The translations under genes were made by a program, and so were the position numbers. 17,333 bases of DNA from Candidatus Fermentibacterota bacterium (GTDB lineage: Bacteria > Fermentibacterota > Fermentibacteria > Fermentibacterales > JCC-6): the NCBI GenBank assembly GCA_030607835.1, contig JAUWJE010000005.1, positions 1 through 17,333 of the forward strand. The letters run 5' to 3'. Each line of letters begins with the position of its first letter. The stretch's first letter is position 1. The notes beneath the pieces were generated by a model. That model had not been told where the DNA came from and did no database searches. It worked only from the letters and a program-made list of their open reading frames with translations. Positions 1-7,528 of this stretch are shown here, one piece after another.

Positions 1-103
1 AGGGTCCATATGGTATCAATCCATCGAAAGAAACAAGAGTTCTTGGGCCATACAGTAAATCCGAACAAGGAAAATATTCACCGCTATTAAGGATTCTGAT
101 GTC
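1..103 (-). other. Probable out-of-frame continuation of the M23-like gene, running off the window
   Basis: Reading leftward on the minus strand, the +1 frame is open from position 103 to the window edge (about 34 codons). It begins just before the TAA that ends the neighbouring M23-like gene at 87-89. The encoded peptide looks like real protein: it contains NSGEYFPC, LLYGPRTLV and SFDGLIPYGP. The upstream protein ends in an undistinguished tail (SHNLRHQNP). I infer a one-base indel between about 90 and 106, caused by mutation or assembly error, and that the true gene extends beyond the window. An open stretch this short can arise by chance, so this is tentative. Confidence 0.4.
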
Positions 104-899
104 TCAGATTATGCGAAACAGATCTTACGCCGCATTTAGTTTCATAAGGAGATCCAACAGGATGGGAATAAGGACGTGCAACTATATCTACTTGTCCATA
201 CACTCTACTTTGAAATGCATGTAAAGCCAAACCACCACCAGGAAATTGATTAATTTTTTCTACTTTATCCCACGTAAACCATAACCCATGCTGATTATTA
301 TTATCTACATATGGAATATGCCAAAAGCTTGTTTCATCATATCCTGAAGGAGCTTGCAGATAATCGAAAGGATTGAAAAGACCAACAAACTCCTCAGTTG
401 GTGGTGGATCTAGTTTAGGTATCCAAGAAAGATGTATGTGTCGCCAGCTGTGTTGACCAGATGTTGGTTGCGTATGTGTAATCAATTGTTTCGAAGAAAT
501 AGGACTACCAAATGCGAATGGTGGATCATTTGGATACTGTATTTCAAGATGCCCTATTCCCCAGCCATATGAATCAACAAGCTTATCAAGAAGAAAACAC
601 ATTTTCCATCCATATATTGGGTTGACTGCTTGAAACACATATCCGGAATATGCCGGGAAATTGTTCGGTGCCAATACTGAGTCAGCTCCACCCGACGGGT
701 CATCAAAATCAAGACCTGGATGTGGCCCCTCTGCTTTTATGCACCAGTCCCCGTATCCAATCCAGCATTTTTCATATGTGCCGTTCTCAAACATCGGCCA
801 GGACGGATTCCAGTGCGGAGGATCAACAAGGGGATGAGTATCAAGCGTAAAACCGAATAGCATAAGAACTGCAACAGATATAATTATTTTTATCATCAT
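87..899 (-). CDS. Secreted M23-type metallopeptidase-like protein, probably frameshifted at its 3' end
   Basis: The 270-residue product starts with a short basic and hydrophobic segment (MMIKIIISVAVLMLFGF), a likely signal peptide. The order of M23 (LytM/lysostaphin) landmarks is visible: HPGLD at residues 60-64 (the H-x3-D zinc-ligand motif), GHLE at 116-119 in the place of the usual GHL strand, and HIH at 154-156 for the HxH motif. Family members are Zn endopeptidases acting on peptidoglycan cross-bridges or other peptides outside the cytoplasm. The spacing is longer than in compact M23 enzymes, so activity is not certain. About 110 residues follow the domain. The start codon overlaps the stop of the upstream propeller gene (ATGA), so the two are probably co-transcribed and translationally coupled. 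The M23 assignment comes from motif reading, not a profile search. Confidence 0.6.
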   Translation of the reverse strand: MMIKIIISVAVLMLFGFTLDTHPLVDPPHWNPSWPMFENGTYEKCWIGYGDWCIKAEGPHPGLDFDDPSGGADSVLAPNNFPAYSGYVFQAVNPIYGWKMCFLLDKLVDSYGWGIGHLEIQYPNDPPFAFGSPISSKQLITHTQPTSGQHSWRHIHLSWIPKLDPPPTEEFVGLFNPFDYLQAPSGYDETSFWHIPYVDNNNQHGLWFTWDKVEKINQFPGGGLALHAFQSRVYGQVDIVARPYSHPVGSPYETKCGVRSVSHNLRHQNP

Positions 900-2158
900 T
901 CAGCCTCATTGCTGACTGTAATGACGATAACTCCATCTTCTCCCTGATACACAACTCTTGCTTCTGTCATTGACAGAGCAAGTGGAGGACCAAGAAGGAG
1001 ATAATCAAAGTTAATCGAATTACCAGTTGATCTAAAGCTGCGTTCATTGCACCTTACAGGTACTGAAGACCATAAAAGTATTCCATCTGAGTCAAGCATG
1101 CACATTCTTCTGATCTGTAAGCACTCCACATCTTGAGAATGAAATAGAACATTAGTATCATTATTAATAATATCAGGATATAGGAAGTACCATTTTCTGG
1201 AAGGTATACACCATATTTTATCACTATCATCAAATCGGTTTCCAGTATCTGTTATCACGAAATTATAAGGAGGTCCCCCTATCTCTAACGGAACAGGTAT
1301 GGCCATATGTGTACCGTCAGGAGAAAACGCTATCCCCGAAGCTTGCATGCCATCGTAGCGTTCCCATAGAATTCTTCCGGTATTTCCGTCAATGACTGCG
1401 ATGCCGTTTTCAACGAATGATGCTCCAACTAGACTTCCGGCATCTGAAACAGCAAACTGTGTAACGACCGTTCTTTCTCCCGTATCGGTTTCCCATAACA
1501 AGTTACCGTCCCAGTCAAAAGCCAGAATTTCCCGAGGACGTTCATAGACGTTCTCCATAACAATTATTTCATCTGTGGCTGACGTACATCTATATCTGAA
1601 GTATGTATCTTCATATTCCCTGATTGAAGATAATGCTAAATTTTCATCGAAATCAATGATGTAATCTTTTCCGATTCCTGCAATCACACCATTATCCGAA
1701 ACAACTATTCCGTGCCGCCATCGACCATCTGGAGTAGGATCAAAATGCTTTGTTGTATTCCTGTCAATATCCACATAAAGAGCCTGATCCAAGTTGCTGT
1801 CAGCTGTTCCGTCTCTAACTATTACAAAATGTCCACCTCTGGAATAAATCGCTCCGTATGCACTGAATGGCAGAATTACTTCCATCGGGTTTTCCCAGTC
1901 TTCCTGCAATATCACCAATTTATCACTGCCGACCATAATCACTCGCCACATTTCTCCATCTTCGGTATCAACGAAAAATGCCTGGCAGGCAATATTTCTT
2001 GGGTCGTTCTCTATAACTGTCACATAATCGTAAGGGTTAATCAGAATTTTTTCAGATATAGTATATCCAGGAGCTATCCATTCACCATCAACGTTATCAA
2101 GAATATCGACCGATACAGATGTAGCCACACTTAATGCAAGATAAATAATGTAATACAT
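896..2158 (-). CDS. Secreted PQQ/WD40-like beta-propeller protein
   Basis: About 420 residues. I chose the ATG at 2158 over the upstream in-frame ATG at 2170 because GGAG at 2166-2169 lies 6 nt before it and the protein then begins directly with a signal peptide (MYYIIYLALSVATSVSVD). The body has repeated propeller-blade signatures of the G-x-(I/L)-L-W type: DWDGNLLWET, GNTGRILWER and DSDGILLWSS, plus a WD40-like AFSPDGTHMAIPV. This suggests a 6-8 blade exported beta-propeller. No catalytic residues or cofactor site can be recognised; such proteins usually serve binding or scaffolding roles. The gene is followed, with a 4-bp ATGA overlap, by a secreted M23-like gene, so a shared extracytoplasmic task is plausible. 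The specific function is unknown. Confidence 0.7.
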   Translation of the reverse strand: MYYIIYLALSVATSVSVDILDNVDGEWIAPGYTISEKILINPYDYVTVIENDPRNIACQAFFVDTEDGEMWRVIMVGSDKLVILQEDWENPMEVILPFSAYGAIYSRGGHFVIVRDGTADSNLDQALYVDIDRNTTKHFDPTPDGRWRHGIVVSDNGVIAGIGKDYIIDFDENLALSSIREYEDTYFRYRCTSATDEIIVMENVYERPREILAFDWDGNLLWETDTGERTVVTQFAVSDAGSLVGASFVENGIAVIDGNTGRILWERYDGMQASGIAFSPDGTHMAIPVPLEIGGPPYNFVITDTGNRFDDSDKIWCIPSRKWYFLYPDIINNDTNVLFHSQDVECLQIRRMCMLDSDGILLWSSVPVRCNERSFRSTGNSINFDYLLLGPPLALSMTEARVVYQGEDGVIVITVSNEAE

Positions 2159-2222
2159 TAATGTCTCCATTCATTCTTTAAGACCCAAACATGAATAACT
2201 AAATACTCAAATACCTCAATAG

Positions 2223-2251
2223 ATTTTATACAATATATTATACTCAGTCAA
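2223..2251 (-). promoter_or_regulatory. Sigma70-type promoter of the propeller/M23-like operon
   Basis: On the minus strand TTGACT (2246-2251) and TAAAAT (2223-2228) are separated by exactly 17 nt. Both match the bacterial housekeeping consensus at five of six bases. Transcription would start near 2216, giving a leader of roughly 58 nt before the ATG at 2158. Confidence 0.5.
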
Positions 2252-2454
2252 GTAGTAATTAAAGATCAAGATTCCTCTATTGTATTTCAGCAACTTGAAA
2301 CGTTCGGTGGGTTAATTTGGGTACTGCTGATTTGTAAGTGCCGCAAGTGGCGTCCGACCCCGTATTGACATCATTGTAATCACTTTACATCCTTATGCTA
2401 TTGGAACTAATTTCACTCATAAATTGTTTTATTAAAAGTGTAAATATAAGTCAG

Positions 2455-2471
2455 GAATATCATTGATATTC
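2455..2471. promoter_or_regulatory. 17-bp dyad, possible operator of the C25 protease gene
   Basis: GAATATCA and TGATATTC are perfect inverted arms around a single T. The dyad lies directly after a possible -10 (TATAAG, 2445-2450) and 37 nt before the ATG at 2509, where a repressor or activator could act. The sequence is AT-rich, so it could be chance. No known regulator site is recognised. Confidence 0.3.
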
Positions 2472-2508
2472 TGTATTAAATAAGTCGGATTATTAATTGG
2501 AGGTTCAA

Positions 2509-4617
2509 ATGTTACGAATACTTCTGGTACCCTTACTGCTGATTACATTTGCTGTCAATGCAGATGTTCTTTACAGGTCGGAAGAATATTCCGAAACAGC
2601 CGAGTATCTTGGTCTGGACGGTGAGGGTATTCTTGTTGAATTCACTCTTCCCGCCCTGACAGAGGAAAGCCTGTCTTTGCCTGGTTTTTCCGATGGATCT
2701 CTTCTGCGGGTTCCCGCTGAAGGTATCGGTATGCCATATGGCGCTCCCGACCTTCCAGTTATTCGCAGAATGGTCCTGGTTCCGAATACCGGTGATATAA
2801 GTGTGGAAATTGTATCCTCCGAATCCTCTCCTCTTGGTATCTACAGTATTCCACCAGCTCAGCCTTCACCCATGAGAAACGGGGAAGAGATTCAATTCAT
2901 AATCGATGAGGAACTCTATTCTGTTTCCGAATTCTATCCCGCCACGTCAGTTGAGGTTGAGAGCGTCATAATTCTCAGGGATATCAGGGTTGCATGGGTT
3001 CGATTCTGTCCCGTCCGGTACAATCCTGTAACAGGTGAGACAATTATCACAACGAATGTTACGGTTCGTCTTATTGCGGATGGAATCGGCGAAAACGAAC
3101 TTCAAAGAGCAAGTTCCGGAATTACACGCAGTTTTCTTCCATTGTACAAAAATGTTCTCGGATTCGAGTCTGATGGCACTGACGCTGTTAATGGATCGTA
3201 TCTTGTAATCGGTACGGAGGAGAGCATCGCACTTGCCAATGACCTGATTGAATGGAAAAGGCAGAAGGGTTACCAGATCGAGTACGGTGTTGTGCCCGAT
3301 ATTGGAAATACAGCCTCAGCGATTGACAGCTGGATAGTAGACGCTTTTAATACATGGACAAACCCGCCCGAGTGGCTTCTAATAGTTGGTGATCATAATG
3401 TAGTTCCCACACCTTATTACAGCGGTCATGCTGCTGATAACCTTTATGGTGTCATGGGTACTGGAACCAGTATTCCTTCTATTCATTTAGGAAGGATTAC
3501 CGGATACGATACAGATGATCTTCCATACATTGTTTCGAAGATAGTTAACTACGAAAGCGACCCCTATCAGCCTGTACAGAGCTGGTTCCAGAAGGCCATC
3601 AGCATTGGAGATACAGGAATGTCTGACCCGGAACATTCCTGGGACTACGCAGAGATCTTCATGGGAGCTGGAATGACCGTTGATTACTTCTGTTACACTG
3701 GTGGTATGGCTCCTACCACAGAGAATGTTTTCAACTCGATCGAAGAGGGGAAATCACTGGTCAGTTTTATTGGTCATGGAAGCATGACCAGCTGGTCTGC
3801 TCCTTCTTGCGGAAGCATCAGTGATGTCCAGGATCTCACCAATGGGCGAATGCTTCCCTGGATAAATTCCATCGCCTGCCAGAATGGAAAATTCGATGGA
3901 GGTTACTGCTTTGCCGAAGCCTGGATGGGCGAGGGTGAGATTGGCAGCCCGAAAGGTGCTGTTGGAATCATGGCCGCCACCACGAACAGCCCGTTCGGTC
4001 AGACCGATTCCCTGGCCATAAACACATTCCGCGGTTACTTTGAGGAGAACATTTGGCACATGGCAGCTGCTGTGGATTACGGCAAGATGAAGGTGGAGGA
4101 CCATTACGGTACTGGGGCACATGACAGTAACAATATGCATATGGTTTTCGGCTGTCCCGAATTCGATATCTTCACTGATACATCACCGCTTGTCCATCTT
4201 GACGCGGATCACTGGGAGAACATACAGCCCGGTCCCTATAATTTGACCGTGACAGCAGCTGGTTCTCCCGTTGAAGCTGTCCTGGTCGGTATCGTACAGG
4301 ATACGGTTCTGCTGCAAAGTGGTTACACCGATGCTTCAGGTGTCGCGGCACTTGACATACCTACAATTCCAACTTCTGAAGATGTCACGATTACCTGTAC
4401 GTTCCATAACCATTATCCCTATGTGGGCACCGCTTATGTCACTACGGGAATAGAGGATGGACCAGACGCTTTGTTTGATTTCTCGCTTGCTGCTCCAAGT
4501 CCGAACCCGTTTGCAGTATCTTCAGTATTCACTTACACTCTTGCTTCCTCCGGAACGGCAACGCTTGATATTTACGATGTATCCGGAAGGATTGTGCGGA
4601 ATCTGGGTTCGGGGTAA
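2509..4617 (+). CDS. Secreted gingipain-like C25 cysteine protease, C-terminal sorting domain interrupted by TAA
   Basis: The ATG at 2509 has an ideal GGAGG at 2499-2503; an in-frame TTG at 2497 overlaps that site and is unlikely to be the start. The 702-residue product begins with a signal peptide (MLRILLVPLLLITFAVNA). A propeptide-like beta region follows (about 20-225), then a C25 caspase-like protease domain (about 230-560). The catalytic pair is visible: His in FIGHGS (near 423) and Cys in IACQNG (near 457), followed by the family's GCPEF motif. Next comes an Ig-like region and the start of a FlgD/Por-type sorting domain (PSPNPF, IYDVSGRIVR). Such domains direct export and surface attachment through type IX secretion in FCB bacteria. 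Translation stops at TAA 4615-4617 in mid-domain, yet the same frame continues with the rest of the domain to TAG at 4750. The protease assignment is firm; whether the protein is correctly secreted is uncertain. Confidence 0.88.
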   Translation: MLRILLVPLLLITFAVNADVLYRSEEYSETAEYLGLDGEGILVEFTLPALTEESLSLPGFSDGSLLRVPAEGIGMPYGAPDLPVIRRMVLVPNTGDISVEIVSSESSPLGIYSIPPAQPSPMRNGEEIQFIIDEELYSVSEFYPATSVEVESVIILRDIRVAWVRFCPVRYNPVTGETIITTNVTVRLIADGIGENELQRASSGITRSFLPLYKNVLGFESDGTDAVNGSYLVIGTEESIALANDLIEWKRQKGYQIEYGVVPDIGNTASAIDSWIVDAFNTWTNPPEWLLIVGDHNVVPTPYYSGHAADNLYGVMGTGTSIPSIHLGRITGYDTDDLPYIVSKIVNYESDPYQPVQSWFQKAISIGDTGMSDPEHSWDYAEIFMGAGMTVDYFCYTGGMAPTTENVFNSIEEGKSLVSFIGHGSMTSWSAPSCGSISDVQDLTNGRMLPWINSIACQNGKFDGGYCFAEAWMGEGEIGSPKGAVGIMAATTNSPFGQTDSLAINTFRGYFEENIWHMAAAVDYGKMKVEDHYGTGAHDSNNMHMVFGCPEFDIFTDTSPLVHLDADHWENIQPGPYNLTVTAAGSPVEAVLVGIVQDTVLLQSGYTDASGVAALDIPTIPTSEDVTITCTFHNHYPYVGTAYVTTGIEDGPDALFDFSLAAPSPNPFAVSSVFTYTLASSGTATLDIYDVSGRIVRNLGSG

Positions 4618-4752
4618 CACCTCTCCGGTACGCACTCGGTTACATGGGCTGGAGACGATTCAAATGGATCGCCCATTCCAGGTGGAATCTACATTCTGAG
4701 ACTTACTTCAGGTGGAGAAACCGTGGTTCGATCCTGCGTGGTCATCAGATAG
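4618..4752 (+). other. In-frame remainder of the C25 sorting domain after a premature stop
   Basis: Directly after the TAA at 4615-4617, the unchanged frame encodes 44 residues and ends at TAG 4750-4752. The residues are those expected for the second half of a FlgD-like/T9SS sorting domain: LSGTHSVTWAGDD, then SNGSPIPGGIYILRL, then VVRSCVVIR at the end. No frameshift is needed; one base change (for example GAA or CAA to TAA) would restore a 747-residue protein. Either a true nonsense mutation or a sequencing error could explain this. General recoding of TAA is unlikely, since other genes here, such as dnaK and the 678-bp lipoprotein gene, end in TAA. Confidence 0.8.
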
Positions 4753-4763
4753 CCTAACCATTC

Positions 4764-4793
4764 TGGGGACACCCAACTCTATGGGTGTCCCCA
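4764..4793. repeat. REP-like palindrome, copy 1 (12-bp perfect stem)
   Basis: TGGGGACACCCA (4764-4775) and TGGGTGTCCCCA (4782-4793) pair perfectly around the 6-nt loop ACTCTA. The hairpin sits between the convergent C25 and repeat/M23 genes, so it may also end transcription, but no T-run follows on either strand. It shares its outer stem and loop core with the hairpin at 17281-17316. A lone half-site, GTGTCCCC, lies at 4814-4821. Confidence 0.65.
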
Positions 4794-4870
4794 ATAAACT
4801 TGTTCTCTGCTACGTGTCCCCACATACAGCTGCAGTCCTCATGGGGCGATGATATTTGGGGCACAGCCTT

Positions 4871-7084
4871 CTACCTTGGTCGTGGTCTTTTGCGCATTAT
4901 CCGTTTGAGATTGAGTGTTCTGAGTTTCCGGGTCTTCGCCACCTTCGTGACACTGTTGTAGATGCCGTTGCCTGGATGTCCCGTCACTGCTGTACTCGAA
5001 TCTTCTGTTAGAAGGTTCGAAAATTGAATGGGATGCATGGTGGCACGACCGGTATTACGTTCGACGATGTAGCCGAAATGCAGATGTGGTTCACTCGAAC
5101 CACCCGAATTTCCAACACGTCCAAGCTCATCACCTGCTTCAACGGTTTGTCCCACTGTTACGGGCACGCTATTTTGGCGGAAATGATAGTACCCCGAGAT
5201 ATCACCATCGTTGTGCTCCACCAGCACGTAATTCGGCGGTGGAAGAGGACTGAGTGTGGTGTAGCCGTTATTATCTGCATTTGAATCGTCCGCTTCAATC
5301 ACGGTTCCATCTCGCATCGCATAGACGGGTTTGTCCCAGCAATAGAAGTCCGAATTGGACGGACTGGATGAACTGCTGCCATGACTCTTGTTATTCTTAT
5401 CAACGATTCCAAGATCAATATCGTGCCTATGCGCTGGCCATGTATGAGCGTTGTAGGTTTCGTGATTACCCGTGCTACCCCATATCCAGATACCTTTCAC
5501 CGGAGAGAGCAAGGTTTTGGGCAAGATTCTATGCACAACGGCTTCGAATACCGTGGTTTGACATTGGCCGTCGATTTTGTAGTTGAGCCATACTGTGAGC
5601 TGACCGCCCACAACGCTGTCGGGGAAGTCAATCTGGAATCCATGCAGGAAATGCGCCCACTGTCCCGAGTCGACAAGGGTTTGGTCCGACTTCACCGTAA
5701 GGGACTGCCACCAATTGGTCGCGATGTCCCAGTTGTAGAATTCGTTAGGCAGAATCTTTTCAAACACAGTCTGATTTCCGGTTGTCAGTTTCGCTCCCAT
5801 CTGTGCAATCCGGATGTCTGTGCCCGACGCGTTGATTATTTGCCCCGCCACTATGATCCAGTCAACTTGTTTGTCATTTACCCAAACGGGAACGATTTCC
5901 ACGGGTTTTGTCCACAACGCCAGGTAGAGAGGAGGGGTTACATTGATATCTGTTGGCATGGCATGACCCGCACTCTCAATCGGTATGAGCCTGGACAAAT
6001 ACTCCGTTTTTCCCGAGCCGTTCGTGGATGTGGCCTGGATCAGAAAATGGGTCCGATCACTCGGTGATCCTAAGTTACGGGTCGCATTGTATGTCTGGAG
6101 TGATGTCATCGTCTTGCTTTGACTCGCAAAGACACCACCGGGCTCGAATGCGGAATGGAAATACTCCACGTAGCCCCCGGACGTGATCGGTGCGATTCTC
6201 AGGTAATCAAGCGTAAGTGATGTGCTTGATGTGTTCTCAATTTCGATCTGAAGCGTATTCGTTTGACCACCGTTCCCATTCAGGGTCGTTAACGTTCCCA
6301 TACCGGTCAGTTGAAGATCATTGAGATTGTTCACAGGTTTTAAGGGATACTGATATCGTACGCATGCTATGCGTCTTTTTCCGTTCTTCTCATAGGCCAC
6401 CAGGTCCATGGGATACGTACAGAACAAATCAAACTGTTCGCCTAGCCAGTCAGAATCGACACCGTGATTCCACCACCAGGTTTTGTCGTCGTTTTTCACC
6501 CATACCGCGGCGAAGCGCTGGGATCCGTTCTCAACATATCGGTGAAGGGAGATGAGTCGGCCCTGATTGTTCTGGAGCATTTGACCCAGGGTAACAGCGT
6601 CGACGTTTGGATTCCACCACCATGCGGTACCTTCGTTCTTAATCCAGACAGCTGCAAATCGTCGAACTTCATCGATCACATAGGTCCTGAGTGAAATCAG
6701 TCGCCCTTTGTTTTTCGTCAACATCTTTCCCAGGGTCGCGGGATCCACATTGGGATTCCACCACCAGGCCTTTCCATTGTTCTTGACCCAAACGCCTGCA
6801 CACCTTGCATGATTTCCAGTCACATGTACGTCCAAAGAGATTAGCCGTCCCTTGTTGTTATAAAGCATCTGACCCAAGGTTGGTGCGTCGACGTCGGGAT
6901 TCCACCACCAAGAAATTCCCTCGTTTTTAATCCAGAATGCCGCAAACATGCGTTTGCCGTTGATGATATAGCTTTTCAGGGAGATAAGCCGCCCTTTGTT
7001 ATCATCCAGGAACTGACCGAGTGTTGCCGGATCGATTTCCGGATGCCACCACCAGGCTTTTGGAGGTTTGAGTAATTCTGACAT
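4871..7084 (-). CDS. Five-fold Trp-rich repeat protein with C-terminal M23 peptidase domain
   Basis: The product has 737 residues from the ATG at 7084, which has AAAGGG 8 nt upstream; a GTG two codons earlier is too close to that site. There is no signal peptide: the protein enters the first repeat at once. Residues about 9-250 are five units with WWW at 11, 59, 107, 155 and 203, an exact 48-residue period. Each unit runs WWW(N/H)P..D..TLG..L..N(K/Q)GRLISL..Y......RFAA.W(I/V)KN; the fifth is degenerate. They resemble the W/RL/Y-rich bacterial tandem repeat domains found with hydrolases (inference). Residues about 255-520 are beta-rich and unassigned. The C-terminal part is M23: HRHDID at 552-557, a G-YYHF strand, VGQTVEAGDELGRVGNSG and HLHF at 667-670, all expected of a Zn endopeptidase. 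A Ser-rich loop (SHGSSSSSPSNS) interrupts the domain and the C terminus is strongly basic. GC looks higher than in the flanking minus-strand genes. Confidence 0.8.
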   Translation of the reverse strand: MSELLKPPKAWWWHPEIDPATLGQFLDDNKGRLISLKSYIINGKRMFAAFWIKNEGISWWWNPDVDAPTLGQMLYNNKGRLISLDVHVTGNHARCAGVWVKNNGKAWWWNPNVDPATLGKMLTKNKGRLISLRTYVIDEVRRFAAVWIKNEGTAWWWNPNVDAVTLGQMLQNNQGRLISLHRYVENGSQRFAAVWVKNDDKTWWWNHGVDSDWLGEQFDLFCTYPMDLVAYEKNGKRRIACVRYQYPLKPVNNLNDLQLTGMGTLTTLNGNGGQTNTLQIEIENTSSTSLTLDYLRIAPITSGGYVEYFHSAFEPGGVFASQSKTMTSLQTYNATRNLGSPSDRTHFLIQATSTNGSGKTEYLSRLIPIESAGHAMPTDINVTPPLYLALWTKPVEIVPVWVNDKQVDWIIVAGQIINASGTDIRIAQMGAKLTTGNQTVFEKILPNEFYNWDIATNWWQSLTVKSDQTLVDSGQWAHFLHGFQIDFPDSVVGGQLTVWLNYKIDGQCQTTVFEAVVHRILPKTLLSPVKGIWIWGSTGNHETYNAHTWPAHRHDIDLGIVDKNNKSHGSSSSSPSNSDFYCWDKPVYAMRDGTVIEADDSNADNNGYTTLSPLPPPNYVLVEHNDGDISGYYHFRQNSVPVTVGQTVEAGDELGRVGNSGGSSEPHLHFGYIVERNTGRATMHPIQFSNLLTEDSSTAVTGHPGNGIYNSVTKVAKTRKLRTLNLKRIMRKRPRPR
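6335..7054 (-). repeat. Five 144-bp coding tandem repeats (48 residues each)
   Basis: The 5' third of the repeat/M23 gene consists of five units in strict 144-bp register. Each is marked on the plus strand by CCACCACCA (the Trp triplet) and by the codons for GRLISL. Units 1-4 are well conserved at protein level. Unit 5 keeps WWWN, LGEQ and the NGKRR segment but has lost GRLISL. There is no length variation between units, which suggests structural constraint or recent expansion. Confidence 0.85.
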
Positions 7085-7372
7085 AACCACAACCCTTTCT
7101 CGTTTGCAACCGATAGAAAACTGGGTTTCACCCTATATCATCAATGCAGCCCTGAAGAATGCCCAGACATCTCCTATCCAACCAACATTCTATTTATTAA
7201 ACTGACAATACTGCGATCAGTCCTGTTTCGTCAAATACTGCTGATTGCTGGATGCTTTCATCCTTCGTCTAACGTACATGTATCTACTGCAGCAGGAACC
7301 TTACTGTCTGCTTAATTCTGATGCATCAGGGTCCCAACCTGCCCTCTATATTCCTAACGAACCTTTACCTCC

Positions 7373-7402
7373 TTGACGCATCATAGCCTATAGCACTAGA
7401 TT
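7373..7402 (+). promoter_or_regulatory. Candidate rpsD promoter
   Basis: TTGACG (7373-7378) and TAGATT (7397-7402) are spaced by 18 nt. The -35 matches consensus at five of six bases and the -10 at four. Transcription would begin near 7409, leaving a leader of about 120 nt that contains two hairpins before the rpsD ribosome binding site. Confidence 0.35.
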
Positions 7403-7457
7403 TCATCGTTATTACAAATTGCGCCATAGTACTGATAATGGCTGTCAGAGTACAGTT

Positions 7458-7504
7458 CACCGGTGAGTGCCGGTGAGATTATCATGCCACGACGGGATTC
7501 GTGG
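7458..7504 (+). promoter_or_regulatory. Two adjacent hairpins in the rpsD leader, possible S4 autoregulatory element
   Basis: CACCGG/CCGGTG (7458-7463 with 7470-7475) and CCACGA/TCGTGG (7487-7492 with 7499-7504) each form a 6-bp stem with a 6-nt loop. The second ends 12 nt before GGAGG. Ribosomal protein S4 is known to repress its own synthesis through structured leaders in other bacteria, so a similar role is reasonable here. The structure does not match a leader class I can name; the role is inference. Confidence 0.3.
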
Positions 7505-7528
7505 GCGCAGAGACATGGAGGTTGCTGA

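Larger units (their letters stand above)
2159..2508. other. Divergent intergenic region between the propeller operon and the C25 protease gene
   Basis: These 350 AT-rich bases separate two divergently transcribed genes. They hold a good minus-strand promoter (2223-2251) and a 17-bp dyad close to the protease gene (2455-2471). On the plus strand a TATAAG at 2445-2450 could be a -10 element, but its best -35 partner (TTGTTT at 2424-2429) is only 15 nt away. No ORF of coding character or RNA gene was seen in the remainder. Confidence 0.6.
7085..7528. other. Divergent intergenic region between the repeat/M23 gene and rpsD
   Basis: These 444 bases contain a candidate rpsD promoter (7373-7402) and two small hairpins in the rpsD leader (7458-7504). 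On the minus strand the M23 ribosome binding site lies at the very end. I found no convincing ORF, tRNA or repeat in 7100-7370 and no consensus minus-strand promoter. Confidence 0.5.

Noticed and set aside
3754..4140. A 128-codon minus-strand open frame inside the C25 protease
   Set aside because: It overlaps the catalytic core of the protease and shows no recognisable protein features.
4615..4617. General reassignment of UAA as a sense codon
   Set aside because: TAA ends other well-defined genes in the window, including dnaK and the acidic lipoprotein gene, at family-typical or structurally sensible lengths.
4457..4699. An 80-codon alternative plus frame spanning the C25 stop, as evidence of a frameshift
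   Set aside because: The sorting-domain residues continue in the original frame after the TAA, so the defect is a nonsense codon, not a frameshift; the alternative frame has no motif.
5381..6067. A 228-codon plus-strand open frame opposite the repeat/M23 gene
   Set aside because: It lies wholly antisense to a gene with clear M23 and repeat motifs, its translation has no domain-like character, and it lacks a fitting ribosome binding site.
6335..7054. Regular 144-bp repeats as a CRISPR array or non-coding satellite
   Set aside because: The repeats are coding, much longer than CRISPR repeats, and conserved at the protein level through the whole unit.
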